A stretch of DNA of 64,000 nucleotides from Schizochytrium sp. CCTCC M209059 (Eukaryota > Sar > Bigyra > Thraustochytrida > Thraustochytriidae). The translations under genes and the position numbers were made by a program. Positions 61,957 to 64,000 of the stretch are shown piece after piece. Location: the NCBI GenBank assembly GCA_000818945.1, contig KN805436.1, forward strand, positions 67,618-131,617, written 5' to 3'. The notes beneath the pieces are model-generated. The model worked only from the letters and a program-made list of their open reading frames with translations, ran no database searches and had not been told where the DNA came from. Within the stretch, counting starts at the first letter, position 1. Every line of letters begins with the position of its first letter.

Positions 61957-62601
61957 TCAACCCGAGCTGACATCAGCAAAAGGCTTAAACGTGACCCATG
62001 ACGCTATCATTGAGGAAAGAGGATCATCTCCTGCGACGTTTTCGTCTTCATTCTCGCCCTCGATAGATGCTTTGGGGGCAACCGGTAAGTCGACGTTGGA
62101 CGCTCGAAAAGTCGACACGACAAAGTTTCTCACCTCACTCGGAACATTCCCTTCCTTGACAAAGCGAGAGTATTCCGCGCTCATGCTCTCGATTGACCAG
62201 TGCTGCATCATGCGCAAGCACATGACGAAAACCCCTGTGGCGAGACCCCCATCGACACAGTGTACATATGCCGGAAGATTCCGGCGGTCTGCTAAAAGAC
62301 CAAGGACCCGGGTCACGGATGCAACCGAGGGTATTTTCGACTCCTCGCCCAAATTGATGACGATTAGCCGAATGCGCTCATGCTTGCAAAACTCAATGAG
62401 GTCCACGGTCAGGCCCGAAAGTCCACCTTTAACGATGCTCACCACCGAGGCTAGGCCGAGGCCGGAAAGAAAGGGAAAATTACGCAATGAAGGGTACGCG
62501 CCACGGTAAAGACACTCGTCTCGATCTGAGGTCCGCCCGCAGCTCACCACCGCAAAACGAAACGGAGGCACCTGCACAAGCCGCCCGGGCGTCGACGCCA
62601 T
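61957..62601 (-). CDS. PFA-DSP/Siw14-like protein tyrosine phosphatase with inactive P-loop
   Basis: 214 residues, single exon. The fold signature of plant and fungal atypical dual-specificity phosphatases is present: VPPFRFAVVS, LYRGAYPSLRNFPFL, LVVINLG-type strand (LIVINLGEESKIP), and AYVHCVDGGLATGVFVMCL. MCLRMMQHWSIESMSAEYSRF, split as CLRMMQHWSI and SAEYSRF, matches the Siw14 C-terminal helices. The active-site loop should read C-x5-R (HC..GKHRTG). Here it reads HCVDGGLATG: Cys and the following Gly-rich turn remain but the Arg is Ala. That predicts a pseudophosphatase. The family hydrolyses phosphotyrosine or inositol pyrophosphates. It converges on the DnaJ gene, with 207 bases between stops. 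Confidence 0.78.
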   Translation of the reverse strand: MASTPGRLVQVPPFRFAVVSCGRTSDRDECLYRGAYPSLRNFPFLSGLGLASVVSIVKGGLSGLTVDLIEFCKHERIRLIVINLGEESKIPSVASVTRVLGLLADRRNLPAYVHCVDGGLATGVFVMCLRMMQHWSIESMSAEYSRFVKEGNVPSEVRNFVVSTFRASNVDLPVAPKASIEGENEDENVAGDDPLSSMIASWVTFKPFADVSSG

Positions 62602-63147
62602 CCTCCTCCTCCTCCAAAGTCACCTCCTCCGTTTCTCGCGGGCAAACGAATCTTTCTTTGTCCGAGATTACGGCCTAGAGGAAACCCACGATGCTCTTGT
62701 CGCAGACGATTCTGACAGATGGTGTCGACGCCTCCCTCGTGCGCGCAAGCTCTTCGCCCCGCTCCTTCTTCGTCGCTTCCTTTGTTTGGGCTCGCTCTCC
62801 TCAACACTCATTCGCAGTGAATCAATCAAACTTTTGCGTTCCGCTCAAATCCGTTCTTTCCATTCTTCGAGACTCACTCACAGCTTTGCCAGTCCAGAGA
62901 AGAGTTGAAGACGGCCGAGCGTAACGTGACAACGCGGCGCGAAGACGGCCAGACTGACACAAGTGTGTCTGCGTACCGTACTCATTACTACTACGTAGTG
63001 CGAGGCGAGGCCTGCGATATATCAACAAGGAACGGAAACAAGCAAAGTCATTGATACGAAGCGTTGCTTTCATCTCTATTTTGCTTGCAACGCACGCGTC
63101 GACCGCTGCAACGTGACGCATTACAGCCTTACGTCAAATAATTGAGC
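62602..63147. other. Divergent promoter region of pseudophosphatase and ARM-like gene
   Basis: No repeats of note and no gene. The frame of the phosphatase-like gene remains partly open upstream of 62601, so an upstream start cannot be excluded. Confidence 0.45.
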
Positions 63148-64000
63148 ATGGACCATTTCAGTCGATACGAGTCTCAAATCCGCGACAATCGAAATGGTCC
63201 TCGGAAAATGACCGCCAACCTGGAAGAGGAGATCCTGTCTGCTGACCTAGAAACGCGGCTCGAGGGACTGAAAAAGATCCAATCCAAGCTTTCGTCGTCG
63301 AGCAGATTTGCAAAGACCCTTGTGGACTCTTCACTTCTCGGCATCGCCGTTCAAAGGCTCGCAAACCCTCAAGACAAAAATAGCGAGGAATTACAACTTT
63401 GCAAGGATATTATCGCAAGAGGTGCCCGCTTTCACCCTCGAGTGCTCGACACTCTCGCTGCAGACTATTTCAATGAGATTCTTGATGCGCTCTACGCGTC
63501 TCCAAACGATGAACCTCTAATCAGCATCATAGAGTCAATGAGCCGCAGTCAGTCATGGATTGAAACGGTGCGTCAGACGACCAAGCTTTTGGATTTTCTC
63601 ACCCGACATGCTCGCTTCACGATCCTTGAGCGCGTTCCAGAGGCTGCAATTCGCGAAGGCGCAGTGCCAGCCTGTATTGACTTTTTGTCTGCCCCAAATG
63701 TCGCCGAAGACCGGCGTGTGGCTGCCCTTCGATTTCTCCTGCAAGCAACGTACTTTCCAAAAGGTAGAAATGAGGCCATCGAAGAAGGCGGCGTAGCGCT
63801 CGTCATGGACCTTGCGGCAGATAATGAGTCGTCACTTCCCTTACGCGCACCTGCTATTGGCATCCTCAGCAACTTGCTGCAAGACCCTCGCCACAAGGCC
63901 AAACATGAAGCAATTCAGGCAAATGCTGTTCATCTAGTCTCAGGCTTGCTGGCAACATTCTTTCGTCTTTTACGCGCAGCAGACGATGGCACGTTGCCAC
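63148..64000 (+). CDS. Armadillo-like helical repeat protein, 3' end beyond window
   Basis: Open without stop from the ATG at 63148 to the window end (284 codons seen), so only the N-terminal part is present. Helix-pair repeats with armadillo-like spacing begin near residue 150: EAAIREGAVPACIDFL, VAALRFLLQATYF, RNEAIEEGGVALVMDLA, and LRAPAIGILSNLLQDPR. The IREGAVPACIDFL and IEEGGVALVMDL pairs fit the ARM consensus G.....L..LL. Armadillo proteins scaffold protein-protein contacts in signalling, transport or cilia (a radial-spoke RSPH14-like identity is only a guess). It is divergent from the pseudophosphatase gene. Confidence 0.7.
   Translation, partial: MDHFSRYESQIRDNRNGPRKMTANLEEEILSADLETRLEGLKKIQSKLSSSSRFAKTLVDSSLLGIAVQRLANPQDKNSEELQLCKDIIARGARFHPRVLDTLAADYFNEILDALYASPNDEPLISIIESMSRSQSWIETVRQTTKLLDFLTRHARFTILERVPEAAIREGAVPACIDFLSAPNVAEDRRVAALRFLLQATYFPKGRNEAIEEGGVALVMDLAADNESSLPLRAPAIGILSNLLQDPRHKAKHEAIQANAVHLVSGLLATFFRLLRAADDGTLP

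Overview
This is a GC-rich nuclear fragment from a unicellular eukaryote. The best guess is a stramenopile of the labyrinthulomycete (thraustochytrid) type. That guess rests on the gene mix: a bacterial-style aspartokinase and a single-chain isopropylmalate dehydratase beside MAD1, 3R-MYB, an AP2-like factor, PH-RGS, TTLL, DHHC, ALG13 and Tctex proteins, in long mostly intronless reading frames with very simple-repeat-rich spacers. No marker gene proves it. There are no operons, rRNA genes, convincing tRNAs, CRISPR arrays, transposon genes or viral genes.

Layout. 1-3.7 kb: GC-rich repeat spacer. 3.7-17.3 kb: AP2-like factor (+), then three consecutive proteins with an N-terminal membrane anchor (TTL-family ligase -, cupin/JmjC-like -, sulfotransferase +), then an ARMT1/DUF89 phosphatase (-). 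17.3-18.5 kb: a divergent promoter region holding six GTGCAC palindromes. 18.5-24.4 kb: LeuC-LeuD isopropylmalate dehydratase (+), two-exon Tctex dynein light chain (+), BAG-like protein (-), proteasome alpha-2 (+). 24.4-26.6 kb: a duplicated 261-bp unit and a GC-rich 5' region. 26.6-36.0 kb: PH-RGS (+), FATP/very-long-chain acyl-CoA synthetase (+), MAD1 (+), bZIP (-). 38.7-40.8 kb: secreted protein (+) and DUF1295 membrane protein (+). 41.9-48.2 kb: aspartokinase with a degenerate C-terminal domain (+), a minisatellite, and 3R-MYB (-). 48.2-56.5 kb: gene-empty simple-repeat island with about 110 perfect copies of a GCAGA pentamer. 56.5-64 kb: compact, intron-containing block with ALG13 (-), DHHC-like protein (+), a small unknown ORF (-), type II DnaJ (+), a PFA-DSP-like pseudophosphatase (-), and an armadillo-like gene cut off by the window end (+).

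Three genes could be spliced by hand (Tctex, ALG13, DHHC). Of their eight introns, seven have a 5' splice site starting GTACG, most often GTACGT rather than the usual GTAAGT. Pentanucleotide repeats recur through the spacers, several of them just upstream of start codons. LEU1 and aspartokinase are both amino-acid biosynthesis genes. The rest are housekeeping, signalling, trafficking and transcription genes with no evident shared pathway. No defence-like or selfish system is visible. The most unusual items are the DHHC-like protein lacking almost all of its zinc-ligand cysteines, the aspartokinase with a putative PLP-less DapDC remnant, the pseudophosphatase, the splice-donor bias, and the GTGCAC cluster.
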